Assembly (NCBI GenBank): GCA_028822155.1 | Contig: JAPKEJ010000006.1 | Location: 1 to 64,000, forward strand | Direction of reading: 5' to 3' | Source of the DNA: Porticoccaceae bacterium | GTDB taxonomy: Bacteria > Pseudomonadota > Gammaproteobacteria > Pseudomonadales > Porticoccaceae | DNA length: 64,000 nucleotides | Translations under genes and position numbers: made by a program | Shown here: in pieces, positions 23,474-34,100 of the stretch | How the letters are laid out: every line of letters begins with the position of its first letter | Position numbering within the stretch: the stretch's first letter is position 1 | Notes under the pieces: generated by a model | Told to the model about the DNA's origin: nothing | The model's input: the letters and a program-made list of their open reading frames with translations, nothing else | The model's database searches: none

Positions 23474-23964
23474 TAATGATGATCCGTTATTTTCGTTTTG
23501 ACCAAGCCCCGTATCTCTAACTCAGCGCTGTAGTCACCGCACTGATCGGTAGCTAATGTTAGCGCTGTCTTGTGACCGGCCATCAGCGGATGGCCCACAT
23601 TAAAAAACATGATATGAAAAGCACCTGGTTTAAAAACCACTCTGTTACCAGCAGCCACTAGTACGGACTTCATAGGACGCATTTTCATCATCCCATCAAC
23701 ATGTTGATGTTGATGGAACTCAACACGATTAGCTAAAGGAGAGCTAAGAGAGGTAAGCCGGCAATCTTCATCACTCATATTGGTTACACTGATAAAAGCT
23801 GCTGTTACCTTTTGACCAGGAGGCATAGTACGCAAATACCCATCACTAAAAGATAAAGCTTTCGGTCGCAGTTGTTCTGATGCCTGTCCAGTTCCCGCAA
23901 AGGTCAACTGAATTACTGCCACTACAAGGGCAAAAACCACAAGTCTCATAAATATTCTCCTCAT
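23473..23964 (-). CDS. periplasmic copper chaperone PCu(A)C family
   Basis: RTMPPGQKVTAAFISVTN...VEFHQHQHVDGMMKMRPM...LMAGHKT. Confidence 0.93.
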   Translation of the reverse strand: MRRIFMRLVVFALVVAVIQLTFAGTGQASEQLRPKALSFSDGYLRTMPPGQKVTAAFISVTNMSDEDCRLTSLSSPLANRVEFHQHQHVDGMMKMRPMKSVLVAAGNRVVFKPGAFHIMFFNVGHPLMAGHKTALTLATDQCGDYSAELEIRGLVKTKITDHH

Positions 23965-24150
23965 CCGAACTATACATGATCAAGAATATTTAGGCCTGTG
24001 CATTAAGGTGATTTGTGACTTGGATCGCCAAATAATACTATGCCAGTGTCCAAAATATCCATGTCCCATAAAATAAGGATACAATAAACCTTAGCAACCG
24101 TAAGTAACCCTAAATTGTCTAAAAATACGCATTAAACCAGGAAGCCAAAG

Positions 24151-25929
24151 ATGATCAAGTTGTTAAAGGCAACGTTAATTTTACTAACCTATTTGTTAGC
24201 ATCATTGAGCTTCGCGCAAAGTTCGTTAACTGACAATCTCTCATCGTCGGTTGACAATAATCGACTACTATCGCCAAACACTTTATTTTTGCCCGTGGAA
24301 CAAGTTTATCAAGTTGCCGTTGAGGTCAAAGAGAGTGAATTAGTCCTTAACTGGTCGATTGTTGAGGGCTACTATCTTTACCGCGATCGATTTAGCTTTA
24401 GTGCTGTCGATGCGACCAGCCAATTAAAAGCACCTATCTTTGAGACTGGAAAACGTAAGTGGGATGACTTTTTCGAAGAAGAATTAGAGGTCTATTACAC
24501 AAAAACATCCATCGCCCTTCCTTACAAAGGAGAAGGTGATCAGATGGAAATTCAAATAGAGTCTCAAGGTTGTGCGGATGCCGGACTCTGTTACCCACCT
24601 TACAAACAATGGCTAACCATCAACTTGGTCAGTGGCAAGGTCGATATTAGCAAAACCCCCTCTGCTGCTGCACAAGCAGCCATGCAAGGTGGCTCCAGCA
24701 GTAATGTTGGGCAACAGCAGTTCTCTTTAGGCTTGATTCTCATATTCGCCTTACTGGGGGGCATGATATTGAATCTAATGCCCTGTGTTTTCCCAGTCCT
24801 CTCGATAAAAGCACTCAGCTTTACTATGACGCATCAAACCCAGTCAAGCCGGCGCTCCCATGGCCTGGCGTATACCGCGGGCGTCGTCGCTAGCTTTGTT
24901 GGAATTGCATTTGTCATGCTTAGTTTGCGTGCAGCTGGCGAAGCCATTGGGTGGGGCTTTCAACTTCAGTCACCGCTGTTTGTCATGTTATTGATTTACC
25001 TATTTTTTATTATGGGATTAGTTTTTTCTGGCTATTTAGAAATAGGCTCTAGTCTCATGTCGATAGGGCAGTCTTCAGAACGAGATGAGAGCCTATCCTC
25101 TTCTTTTATGACGGGTGTTTTGGCCACCACCGTTGCTAGCCCTTGCACTGCGCCCTTTATGGGCCCGGCACTTGGTTTTGCCATAGCTCAACCAAGCTAT
25201 TTAGCGCTATTAGTGTTCGCCTTTTTAGGCCTAGGTATGGCGTTACCCTTTGTTCTGCTGGCCTGGATTCCTAGCCTAACCGCCAAACTACCTCGCCCAG
25301 GAGCTTGGATGGATAGCTTCAAACAATTTCTAGCCTTTCCGCTCTATATCACAGGGATATGGCTTCTTTGGGTCGTTGGCAGGCAGACTAGTGTTGATAT
25401 TGTTGCCATTATTATTTTTGGCTTAGTATTAATTACCATGGCTATTTGGATAACCAAGCTAAGGCAGGCCTCGGGGCAGAAGATCACCTCATTTTCGTTT
25501 GGAAATATATTGGCGGCCTTATGCCTCATAGGTGCGCTAGCTATCCCTGCTTGGTCAATCACTAAAGAAGCTGAGCCAGCGCGGTGGGAGCCCTATTCCC
25601 AACAGCGCCTCAGTGAATTAAGGCAGGCGCAGAAGGCTGTTTTTGTTAATTTAACAGCAGATTGGTGTATCACCTGCCTAGCCAATGAGAAAATCGCCTT
25701 TACTAATGCGTTCTATCGCAGTTTGAACGACAACCAAGTAACCTACTTAAAGGGTGATTGGACTAACAATGATCCTGAAATCACAAAACTACTCAACCAA
25801 TTCCAGCGAAGCGGCGTTCCTCTTTATCTTGTCTACCCAGAAGGTGCGGCCTCCGCCGAAGTTTTACCGCAAATTCTACTTGAAAGCACTTTACTCAAAG
25901 CAATAAAGAGCTCTAAAAAGACATTTTAG
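24151..25929 (+). CDS. dsbD: protein-disulfide reductase DsbD
   Basis: N-terminal alpha domain, CcdA-like TM domain (MPCVFPVLSIKA, VASPCTAPFMGPALGFA), C-terminal thioredoxin WCITC. Confidence 0.95.
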   Translation: MIKLLKATLILLTYLLASLSFAQSSLTDNLSSSVDNNRLLSPNTLFLPVEQVYQVAVEVKESELVLNWSIVEGYYLYRDRFSFSAVDATSQLKAPIFETGKRKWDDFFEEELEVYYTKTSIALPYKGEGDQMEIQIESQGCADAGLCYPPYKQWLTINLVSGKVDISKTPSAAAQAAMQGGSSSNVGQQQFSLGLILIFALLGGMILNLMPCVFPVLSIKALSFTMTHQTQSSRRSHGLAYTAGVVASFVGIAFVMLSLRAAGEAIGWGFQLQSPLFVMLLIYLFFIMGLVFSGYLEIGSSLMSIGQSSERDESLSSSFMTGVLATTVASPCTAPFMGPALGFAIAQPSYLALLVFAFLGLGMALPFVLLAWIPSLTAKLPRPGAWMDSFKQFLAFPLYITGIWLLWVVGRQTSVDIVAIIIFGLVLITMAIWITKLRQASGQKITSFSFGNILAALCLIGALAIPAWSITKEAEPARWEPYSQQRLSELRQAQKAVFVNLTADWCITCLANEKIAFTNAFYRSLNDNQVTYLKGDWTNNDPEITKLLNQFQRSGVPLYLVYPEGAASAEVLPQILLESTLLKAIKSSKKTF

Positions 25930-25944
25930 CGTATTTTATTGAAT

Positions 25945-26018
25945 TTTAGCGGCACATTAAAAGAACTTAGGCGATTTTACTGAAATAGGTGGCCTAAAGG
26001 AGTTATTATGCCGCTAAA
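25945..26018. repeat. nested inverted repeats downstream of dsbD
   Basis: Outer TTTAGCGGCA (25945-25954)/TGCCGCTAAA (26009-26018); inner TTAGGC (25967-25972)/GCCTAA (25992-25997). Confidence 0.85.
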
Positions 26019-26204
26019 TGCTCTAAACGTCGCTTTAAGTGCATAATAATCTAGCCCTAAATCATAAGTCTCTGCAAAAAATACAGAAAAACCACTCAAT
26101 TTCTGCCAATTTCGTCGAAAAGTAAATTTATGCCTACAGCCATAGACAGGTTATGCGTTTTAGTGCAGACTTCATTCTTAATTTGACACGCATTGAGAGT
26201 GATT

Positions 26205-26648
26205 ATGGCCAACTTATTGTTGCTACACGGCCCAAACCTTAACTTGCTTGGTACTCGCGAACCCGAGGTTTACGGGGGCAAAACCCTAGACCTTATCAAT
26301 CAGCGGCTAGTTGGTAATGCAGAGAATGCCGGGCACAGGCTCAAGGCCCTGCAAAGTAATGCTGAGCACGTGCTTATTGACAGCATTCATAGCGCAGCTA
26401 ATGAGGGTGTCGACTTTATTATTTTTAACCCTGGCGCCTTTACCCACACGAGTATCGCACTTAGGGACGCGCTGCTCGGTGTCAACATTCCTTTTATCGA
26501 AGTACACCTGTCCAACGTACACGCACGGGAAGAATTTAGGCACTACTCTTACTTTTCCGACATCGCAGAAGGTGTGATTTGTGGTTTTGGAGCGAAAAGC
26601 TATGATTTTGCTCTGGACGCAGCCTTAAGTAAATTTGACCAACAATAA
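26205..26648 (+). CDS. aroQ: type II 3-dehydroquinate dehydratase (start chosen at [11 protein letters not shown])
   Basis: [42 protein letters not shown]. Confidence 0.96.
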   Translation: MANLLLLHGPNLNLLGTREPEVYGGKTLDLINQRLVGNAENAGHRLKALQSNAEHVLIDSIHSAANEGVDFIIFNPGAFTHTSIALRDALLGVNIPFIEVHLSNVHAREEFRHYSYFSDIAEGVICGFGAKSYDFALDAALSKFDQQ

Positions 26649-26665
26649 TAGATTGAGAGACAACA

Positions 26666-27118
26666 ATGGATATCCGTAAAGTTAAGAAGCTCATTGAGCT
26701 GCTTGAAGAGTCTAATATTAACGAACTTGAGATCACTGAAGGTGAGGATTCAGTTCGAATCAGCCGCGGACCTCAGGTAATCTCGTACGCTGCACCGCCT
26801 GCCATTGCAGCGACTCCAGTGGCGACTACACCTGCCATTAGCGGTGCGCGTGTTATAGAGCCCCCTGCCCCCGCAGAACTTCAGGGCCATATCGTACATT
26901 CCCCTATGGTCGGTAGCTTTTATGCCTCTCCTGCTCCTGGCTCTCCAGTATTTGCAAGTGTTGGTCAAACCGTATCGCCCGGAGATGTCCTTTGCATTAT
27001 CGAAGCAATGAAAATGATGAATCAAATTGAAGCGGATAAAGGCGGTGTTATTGGTGCCATACTGGTCGAAGACGGCGAGCCCGTAGAATTCGATCAGCCT
27101 TTATTCACTATTATTTAA
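26666..27118 (+). CDS. accB: acetyl-CoA carboxylase biotin carboxyl carrier protein
   Basis: [14 protein letters not shown] biotinyl domain. Confidence 0.97.
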   Translation: MDIRKVKKLIELLEESNINELEITEGEDSVRISRGPQVISYAAPPAIAATPVATTPAISGARVIEPPAPAELQGHIVHSPMVGSFYASPAPGSPVFASVGQTVSPGDVLCIIEAMKMMNQIEADKGGVIGAILVEDGEPVEFDQPLFTII

Positions 27119-27138
27119 TAGCGCCAGGGAACTAAATC

Positions 27139-28479
27139 ATGCTGGATAAAGTGCTTATCGCCAATCGCGGCGAAATTGCCTTGCGAATCCTCCGCGCTTG
27201 CAAAGAGCTGGATATAAAAACCGTTGCTGTTCACTCAAAAGTGGACGCCGCACTGAAGCACGTTAAATTAGCCGATGAAGCTGTTTGTATTGGCCCAAAT
27301 CCATCGCCACAAAGCTACCTGAATGTTCCCGCACTTATCAGCGCAATGGAAATAACGGGCGCATCTGGCGTGCACCCTGGTTATGGTTTTCTGGCAGAAA
27401 ACGCTGACTTCGCGGAACAGGTTGAGAAAAGCGGATTCGTTTTTATTGGTCCAACTGCGGATGTAATTCGCATCATGGGGGACAAAGTTGCGGCCATTAA
27501 GACGATGAAAGCAGCCGGTGTGCCCACTGTTCCAGGCTCTGATGGCCCATTATCCAGTGACACAGCTACTTTGCATGCTACTGCCATGCGAATTGGCTAC
27601 CCCGTTATTATTAAAGCGGCGGCAGGTGGTGGCGGTAGAGGTATGCGTGTTGTTGAGGATCAAGAATCCCTAGTCAATGCCGTCTCTATAACCAAGACCG
27701 AAGCAGCGGCAGCTTTTGGTGATGGCACAGTGTATATGGAGAAATTTCTCCAGAACCCTCGACATGTTGAAGTGCAGATACTCGCTGACGGTCAAGGCCA
27801 TGCCATCCATCTCGGAGATAGGGACTGCTCCCTGCAACGACGGCACCAGAAAGTATTAGAGGAAGCGCCCGCCCCAGGCATCCCAGAGGATGCTAGGCAG
27901 GCAGTTTTCGAGAGTTGTGTAACCGCCTGCATCCAGATTAACTATCGTGGTGCCGGAACCTTCGAATTCCTTTATGAAGATGGCCATTTTTACTTTATCG
28001 AAATGAATACGCGGGTCCAAGTCGAGCATCCGGTTTCAGAAATGATTACCGGCGTTGATATCGTTAAAGAGCAACTCTTAATCGCAAGCGGTCGAGCTCT
28101 AAGCTTTAAGCAAGAAGATATTATCTTCCGCGGTCACTCATTTGAATGTCGTATTAACGCCGAAGATCCCGTTACCTTTATGCCTCAGCCAGGCACTATC
28201 AATGCTTATCATGCTCCAGGCGGCAACGGTATTCGGGTTGATTCTCATATTTATAATGGCTACACGGTGCCGCCTAATTATGATTCGCTCATAGGGAAAG
28301 TCATCACTTATGGTCACGATCGAGAAGCTGCACTGTCTAGAATGCGTATCGCCCTTGATGAGATGGTTATTGACGGCATTAAGACTAACATCCCCCTTCA
28401 TGAAGACTTAGTAAGAGATGAGGCTTTTAAGAATGGCGGCGTCAACATTCATTATCTTGAGAAAAAACTTGGCCTATAG
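27139..28479 (+). CDS. accC: acetyl-CoA carboxylase biotin carboxylase subunit
   Basis: [45 protein letters not shown]. Confidence 0.98.
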   Translation: MLDKVLIANRGEIALRILRACKELDIKTVAVHSKVDAALKHVKLADEAVCIGPNPSPQSYLNVPALISAMEITGASGVHPGYGFLAENADFAEQVEKSGFVFIGPTADVIRIMGDKVAAIKTMKAAGVPTVPGSDGPLSSDTATLHATAMRIGYPVIIKAAAGGGGRGMRVVEDQESLVNAVSITKTEAAAAFGDGTVYMEKFLQNPRHVEVQILADGQGHAIHLGDRDCSLQRRHQKVLEEAPAPGIPEDARQAVFESCVTACIQINYRGAGTFEFLYEDGHFYFIEMNTRVQVEHPVSEMITGVDIVKEQLLIASGRALSFKQEDIIFRGHSFECRINAEDPVTFMPQPGTINAYHAPGGNGIRVDSHIYNGYTVPPNYDSLIGKVITYGHDREAALSRMRIALDEMVIDGIKTNIPLHEDLVRDEAFKNGGVNIHYLEKKLGL

Positions 28480-28527
28480 GTTCTTCTCCTATTATTCCAT
28501 AGGCCAAAATGAAGTCGGACTTTAGGT

Positions 28528-29415
28528 ATGCAGTGGATTCAGTTAATCATTCTATCATCCAGACAAGATAGTCATGAGATAGAAAGCGCTCTTATTGCTC
28601 TGAATTCTCTATCAGTGACGATCCAAGATGCCGCCGATCAACCAATCCTTGAGCCTGCTGTCGGTGAAACGCCGCTGTGGGATCAATGTATTGTTACTGC
28701 GCTGTTCCCAACAACCGTAGACACGCGAGAAATTAATTTGCAGTTTTACGCGTCTATTTTATCTTCTCCACAAATACGCTGGGAACAACTCGAAGATAAA
28801 GACTGGTCTCAAGAATGGAAAAAACACTTCAACCCCCTAAAATGCGGGGATCGCTTGTGGATATGCCCAAGCTGGATTGATCCGCCAGATCCTGCAGGTG
28901 TCAACTTAAGCCTCGACCCTGGCTTAGCCTTCGGCACTGGCAGCCACCCCACCACTCACTTGTGTTTGAGATGGTTAGATAAACAAGATTTAAATGGCAA
29001 AACGATTATTGACTACGGTTGCGGCTCCGGTATTTTAGGCATCGCGGCCCTTCTACTTGGTGCCAAGCAAGTCATCGCTGTCGACCATGATCCCCAAGCC
29101 TTGCTGGCCAGTCGCGACAACGCTCAGCGCAATAATATTGCTGATCATCAACTGATCACTTATCTTCCTAACGAGGTTCCCGATGATATTCAAGCAGAAG
29201 TGGTAGTAGCCAATATTTTAGCCGCACCTCTCATTGAGCTTGCAGACAAACTCTGCGCCATGACTATGGCCAGTGGTTTATTGTGTCTGGCTGGGCTTTT
29301 AGATCGACAAATTGATGCTGTCTCTGCGCCCTACTCTACCGAATTTACCTTTTTTGCCCCAGCTATTGAGTCTGAATGGGCGCAGTTGAGCGCCCAAAAA
29401 GTAAAGCAGCCCTAA
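28528..29415 (+). CDS. prmA: ribosomal protein L11 methyltransferase
   Basis: DPGLAFGTGSHPTTHLCL; IIDYGCGSGILGIA. Confidence 0.96.
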   Translation: MQWIQLIILSSRQDSHEIESALIALNSLSVTIQDAADQPILEPAVGETPLWDQCIVTALFPTTVDTREINLQFYASILSSPQIRWEQLEDKDWSQEWKKHFNPLKCGDRLWICPSWIDPPDPAGVNLSLDPGLAFGTGSHPTTHLCLRWLDKQDLNGKTIIDYGCGSGILGIAALLLGAKQVIAVDHDPQALLASRDNAQRNNIADHQLITYLPNEVPDDIQAEVVVANILAAPLIELADKLCAMTMASGLLCLAGLLDRQIDAVSAPYSTEFTFFAPAIESEWAQLSAQKVKQP

Positions 29416-29535
29416 ATCAAGACCTTTTATCGAGTTTTAGTGCCCAAGAAACACAGAATCATCAATAACCGACATATTTTTCAATTGATCACTTTTTAAT
29501 CAATCGCTGAGGGAGTATTATTACCAACTCGCAAC

Positions 29536-30540
29536 GTGGCACCAGAGATTAACTTGTTTAATATTGGCCCCTATCATATTCATAACCAAACCGTGCTTGC
29601 ACCCATGGCAGGCGTGACCGATTTACCGTTCCGCCAACTGTGCAGAAAAATGGGCGCTGGTTTAGTCGTGTCTGAGATGGTAGCTGCCGATCCGGCTACG
29701 TGGTCAACCAGAAAGTCTCGACTGCGCGTGCAGTTTGGTGATGAACCTGCCCCGCGGTCAGTACAAATAGCTGGATACGATCCTCAAATGATGGCAGAAG
29801 CCGCTAGATTTAATGTCCAACAGGGTGCCGAGATTATTGATCTTAATATGGGGTGTCCTGCCAAGAAAGTATGTAAACGTGCCGCAGGATCAGCGCTACT
29901 GCAAAATCCAGAGCTAGTGAAAGATATCCTAGATGCCGTAGTTTCTGCCACCGACGTCCCTGTGACCTTGAAAATTCGTACTGGCTGGGACAGACAAAAC
30001 CGCAACGCGGTGACAATTGCAAAAATTGCAGAGGATGCCGGTGTTTCAGCTCTCGCCGTCCACGGCCGCACTCGTGCCTGCCGTTTCGTCGGCGAAGTTG
30101 AGTACGACACCATTGCCCAAGTAGTGGAAGCGGTATCTATTCCAGTACTAGCCAATGGCGACATAACGGATCCAGAAAAAGCCGTCTCTGTGCTTAAACA
30201 CACCGGAGCGGCTGCAGTAATGGTTGGACGAGCCGCTCAAGGTAACCCATGGATTTTTAACCAAATAAATCACTTTCTTAAATTTGGAGAACACCTAGCT
30301 CCGCCAAGCATGGAAGAGTGCGCCACCATTATGTCCAAACATTTACTTGCACTACATGAGTTTTATGGTGAAACCGGCGGGCTGCGTATTTCACGGAAAC
30401 ATATTGGTTGGTACATTAATCCACTGTCCGGTGGTAGAGACTTTACCCGTCAGTTCAATACCCTTGAAACCACCGAACAACAAAGAAAATTACTCCAAGC
30501 GTTTTTCTTCGAATCTCGCTATGAAGGAAAAGTCGCATGA
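29536..30540 (+). CDS. dusB: tRNA-dihydrouridine synthase B
   Basis: LAPMAGVTDLPFR; DLNMGCPAKKVCKRAAGSALL; upstream fis. Confidence 0.96.
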   Translation: MAPEINLFNIGPYHIHNQTVLAPMAGVTDLPFRQLCRKMGAGLVVSEMVAADPATWSTRKSRLRVQFGDEPAPRSVQIAGYDPQMMAEAARFNVQQGAEIIDLNMGCPAKKVCKRAAGSALLQNPELVKDILDAVVSATDVPVTLKIRTGWDRQNRNAVTIAKIAEDAGVSALAVHGRTRACRFVGEVEYDTIAQVVEAVSIPVLANGDITDPEKAVSVLKHTGAAAVMVGRAAQGNPWIFNQINHFLKFGEHLAPPSMEECATIMSKHLLALHEFYGETGGLRISRKHIGWYINPLSGGRDFTRQFNTLETTEQQRKLLQAFFFESRYEGKVA

Positions 30541-30869
30541 GTTCTGCTAATGACACTAAGGTGTTAGATAAAAAAGACGTTAACAGCTACCTAACGACCC
30601 CAGACTATAATCCCCCGATTCACCAGCCAACAAAAGACACTCAAGATTCTTTAAGAGTTAGTGTGGCCGATGCTATGCAGCGTTATTTTGAAGACTTGGA
30701 TGGTCAAAGCACCGTCAATCTTTATGATTTGGTACTAGCTGAAGTCGAGGCACCACTGCTGGCGGCGGTAATGGCCTATACTCGGAAAAACCAAAGTAAA
30801 GCATGCAAAATACTCGGCCTTAACCGAGGCACTCTACGTAAAAAACTTAAACAATACGATCTTTTGTAA
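30537..30869 (+). CDS. fis: DNA-binding protein Fis
   Basis: C-terminal [33 protein letters not shown]; 4 nt overlap with dusB. Confidence 0.96.
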   Translation: MSSANDTKVLDKKDVNSYLTTPDYNPPIHQPTKDTQDSLRVSVADAMQRYFEDLDGQSTVNLYDLVLAEVEAPLLAAVMAYTRKNQSKACKILGLNRGTLRKKLKQYDLL

Positions 30870-30886
30870 CCCAACTCGAGGACTCC

Positions 30887-32461
30887 ATGAGCGATCTAAA
30901 AAAAGTCACGCGCGCACTCATTAGCGTATCTGATAAAACTGGCATTGTTGATTTTGCCCGAGCTTTAACAGCTCAAAATGTAGCATTATTATCCACTGGA
31001 GGAACCTTCCGATTACTTAAAGAACATAACATCGCCGTCACTGAAGTCTCAGACTACACAGGTTTTCCAGAGATGATGGATGGCCGCGTGAAAACCCTGC
31101 ACCCAAAAGTTCATGGTGGTATTTTAGGTCGTCGTGGTACCGATGATGCTGTGATGGCAGAGCATTCGATTAAGCCTATCGATATGGTCATCGTTAATCT
31201 CTATCCCTTTGCAGCCACCGTTGCTGATCCTGATTGTACATTGCCAAATGCGATTGAAAATATCGATATCGGCGGGCCAACCATGGTTCGATCAGCGGCA
31301 AAAAACCATAAAGATGTGGCCATTGTCGTTAACAACAGTGACTACGCTATGGTCCTTGAGCAGATGCAGTCCAATGCTGGGCAACTTGATTACAACACTC
31401 GTTATGCCCTTATGGTCAAAGCCTTTGAGCACACAGCAGGCTATGACGGCATGATTGCTAATCATTTTGGCGCCCGAGATACCGACAATACTGCTCGTGA
31501 TTTTTCTGACACTTTTAATGTCCAGTATTTCAAAACCCAAGAAATGCGTTATGGTGAAAACCCTCATCAGAAGGCCGCCTTTTACACCGAGGCTAACCCT
31601 ACCGAGGCCAGTGTGGCCACTGCTGAACAGTTGCAAGGTAAAGAGCTATCGTTCAATAACATCGCCGACACTGATGCCGCGCTAGAATGCGTCAAACAAT
31701 TTGACCAGCCCGCCTGCGTTATCGTCAAACACGCCAACCCTTGTGGTGTATCAGTGGCGGCCGATATTGCTACAGCCTATGATCTAGCTTTTGCCACTGA
31801 CCCAGAATCTGCCTTCGGTGGCATTATTGCCTTTAACCGTGAGCTTGACGCCAAGACCGCGGAGGCTATTTGTGCAAAACAATTTGTTGAAGTCATTATT
31901 GCGCCCTCAGTATCGGCTGATGCTTTGGCTGTAGTGGCCACGAAGAAAAACGTCAGGCTTCTAGAATGCGGCACCTGGGGTGAGCAGCGTCCGCAAGACT
32001 TTGACTACAAACGCGTCAATGGAGGCCTGCTGATTCAAGACCGCGACAACGGCATGATTACTGAGCAAGACCTCAAAGTAGTGTCCAAAAGATTACCCAC
32101 AGCAAGTGAAATGACGGATATGTTGTTTGCTTGGAGGGTCGCCAAAATGGTCAAGTCTAACGCCATCATTTATGCCAAGAATAACCAAACCGTTGGCGTT
32201 GGCGCAGGCCAAATGAGCCGTATTAATAGTGCCCGGATTGCAGGCATTAAGGCTGAGCACGCAGGTCTTGACGTAGTAGGGGCTGTCATGGCATCTGATG
32301 CATTCTTCCCCTTCCGTGATGGTATTGATAATGCCGGTCAAGCAGGTATTAGCTGTATTATTCAGCCCGGTGGCTCAATGCGTGATGATGAAGTCATTGC
32401 TGCTGCAGATGAGCACGGTATCGCCATGGTATTCACTGGCATGCGCCACTTTAGGCACTGA
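30887..32461 (+). CDS. purH: bifunctional AICAR formyltransferase/IMP cyclohydrolase
   Basis: [39 protein letters not shown]. Confidence 0.98.
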   Translation: MSDLKKVTRALISVSDKTGIVDFARALTAQNVALLSTGGTFRLLKEHNIAVTEVSDYTGFPEMMDGRVKTLHPKVHGGILGRRGTDDAVMAEHSIKPIDMVIVNLYPFAATVADPDCTLPNAIENIDIGGPTMVRSAAKNHKDVAIVVNNSDYAMVLEQMQSNAGQLDYNTRYALMVKAFEHTAGYDGMIANHFGARDTDNTARDFSDTFNVQYFKTQEMRYGENPHQKAAFYTEANPTEASVATAEQLQGKELSFNNIADTDAALECVKQFDQPACVIVKHANPCGVSVAADIATAYDLAFATDPESAFGGIIAFNRELDAKTAEAICAKQFVEVIIAPSVSADALAVVATKKNVRLLECGTWGEQRPQDFDYKRVNGGLLIQDRDNGMITEQDLKVVSKRLPTASEMTDMLFAWRVAKMVKSNAIIYAKNNQTVGVGAGQMSRINSARIAGIKAEHAGLDVVGAVMASDAFFPFRDGIDNAGQAGISCIIQPGGSMRDDEVIAAADEHGIAMVFTGMRHFRH

Positions 32462-32475
32462 GTCTTTTTACTTCA

Positions 32476-32514
32476 CCAATAAAAAAGCCCTCTTTATGCG
32501 GGCTTTTTTATTGG
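32476..32514. terminator. bidirectional intrinsic terminator (purH / convergent sulfatase gene)
   Basis: CCAATAAAAAAGCCC-TCTTTATGC-GGGCTTTTTTATTGG, 15 bp perfect stem with A/T tracts. Confidence 0.93.
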
Positions 32515-32527
32515 CTAGGGTTTGGCT

Positions 32528-33943
32528 CTACTGGTCAGGCGCTCCAGCGTCTTCAGCAATGGAGACTTGATGCTCCTCAATTACTTGCCATAAAGGCGTA
32601 TCGACCCAAGTATCATCTAAATAGAACTTTTCTGGTTCTTCTTCTTTGGGATCTACAATTAGATTATAAATTGAAGGGTAAGCCATGTTTTGAATCGCAT
32701 AGCTCTTTTCATCGATCTCCTTCAGTAACATTTTCCAGTTACGCCATTTCACGCCAAATAGCTCATTACCGATATAAATAATGACTGATTCTCGTGCTGA
32801 TTTTGCGGCTGCACCCATCAAAAATTTAGTCTGGTCAACCCCGTCTAGTACTCTATCTGTGGGAACAACACCACCCACCAAATTAGCCAAGGTAGGAAAT
32901 ACATCAATTAAATGAACAATATCATTAGACACCTGTCGCGCTGGTATTTTACCCGGATAACGAATAAGAAAAGGGACTCGCAATGAGCCTTCATAAGGTG
33001 AGAACATGGTTCCTCGCCAAGGTCCAGTAAAACCAAATGAGCGCTTTATACCCTCCCGACCATTGTCAGAGGTAAAGATAAAAATCGTATTATCCTTCAG
33101 TCCAAGATCATCAACCGTTGCAAGTAGTTCGCCTATATAAGCATCAGTTTGGGCTAACACATCGGCAAAACTGCCATTGCCTGTTTTACCCTTGAAGTCA
33201 GGATGCGCATCAACCGGCTCATGGGTCTGGGTATACGGCAAATAAGCAAAAAATGGTTGCTTGGTTTTCGCTTTGCGCTTCATGAAATCTAACGCGTGGT
33301 CAGTGATTTCTCGGTCAATAGTCGCGCGCTTAGCGCGGCCATAGACCTCACCCTTTTTAGGCTTCTCATTGCGTTTTGACGTCATTATGCGGGTAAATTC
33401 CACACCTGCATCTTTCTGAAAACTGTCACTGTCAGGCCAAAACGCTTGATCTGACGAATTGGGAATACCATACCATTCATCAAACCCTTGATCCGTTGGG
33501 TAGCGCCCTTCAGCGTCACCCAAGTGCCACTTACCAAACATGCCAGTGGCATATCCAGTGTCTGAAAGCATTTCTGCTAGAGTAATTTCCCAAGGTGTAA
33601 TGCCATACCAAATACCTCTAGGCGGGCCCTCTGGCTGCTGACGCGTTCGAATACCATAGCGGCCTGTCATCAAGGCAGCACGTGATGGCGTGCATTCAGC
33701 TTCGACATTAAAATTGGTTAACTGAAATCCTTCCGCTCCAATGCTATCAATATTCGGTGTTGGCGCGCCACGCAAAACACCCCCACCATAAACACCAATT
33801 TCGCCATAACCAAAGTTATCCATCACCACCAATACAATATTCGGCTTTTCAGTGCTGTTTACGGCAAACGCAGTAAGTGGCAATGACATCATAAGTACTA
33901 GTAAAAAAGCTAAGCTTCTCTGACTGCTAAGTTGACTACACAT
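32528..33943 (-). CDS. secreted type I sulfatase (arylsulfatase family)
   Basis: Signal peptide; NIVLVVMDNFGYGEIG; CTPSRAALMTGRYG formylglycine motif; GKWHLGD. Confidence 0.93.
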   Translation of the reverse strand: MCSQLSSQRSLAFLLVLMMSLPLTAFAVNSTEKPNIVLVVMDNFGYGEIGVYGGGVLRGAPTPNIDSIGAEGFQLTNFNVEAECTPSRAALMTGRYGIRTRQQPEGPPRGIWYGITPWEITLAEMLSDTGYATGMFGKWHLGDAEGRYPTDQGFDEWYGIPNSSDQAFWPDSDSFQKDAGVEFTRIMTSKRNEKPKKGEVYGRAKRATIDREITDHALDFMKRKAKTKQPFFAYLPYTQTHEPVDAHPDFKGKTGNGSFADVLAQTDAYIGELLATVDDLGLKDNTIFIFTSDNGREGIKRSFGFTGPWRGTMFSPYEGSLRVPFLIRYPGKIPARQVSNDIVHLIDVFPTLANLVGGVVPTDRVLDGVDQTKFLMGAAAKSARESVIIYIGNELFGVKWRNWKMLLKEIDEKSYAIQNMAYPSIYNLIVDPKEEEPEKFYLDDTWVDTPLWQVIEEHQVSIAEDAGAPDQ

Positions 33944-34100
33944 CTATGCCTCCATTAATTTTCTTCTGGTCTAAAAGACTAGGAACCTATATGGTTTTCT
34001 AATCAGTATAGGGCGCGCTTGCAAATTAACAATATTAGCCGATAGGGAACAATGACTCCCACGGCAAGTTTTATCTCTATTGTTAAAGCGCCCTACTTAC

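Noticed and set aside
25945-26018. Considered an integron attC site for the nested dyad
   Set aside because: Lacks GTTRRRY/RYYYAAC core ends and no integrase or gene cassettes nearby
29784-30203. 139-aa minus-strand ORF inside dusB
   Set aside because: Antisense to dusB; Ala/Ser/Thr-rich shadow-ORF composition, no SD
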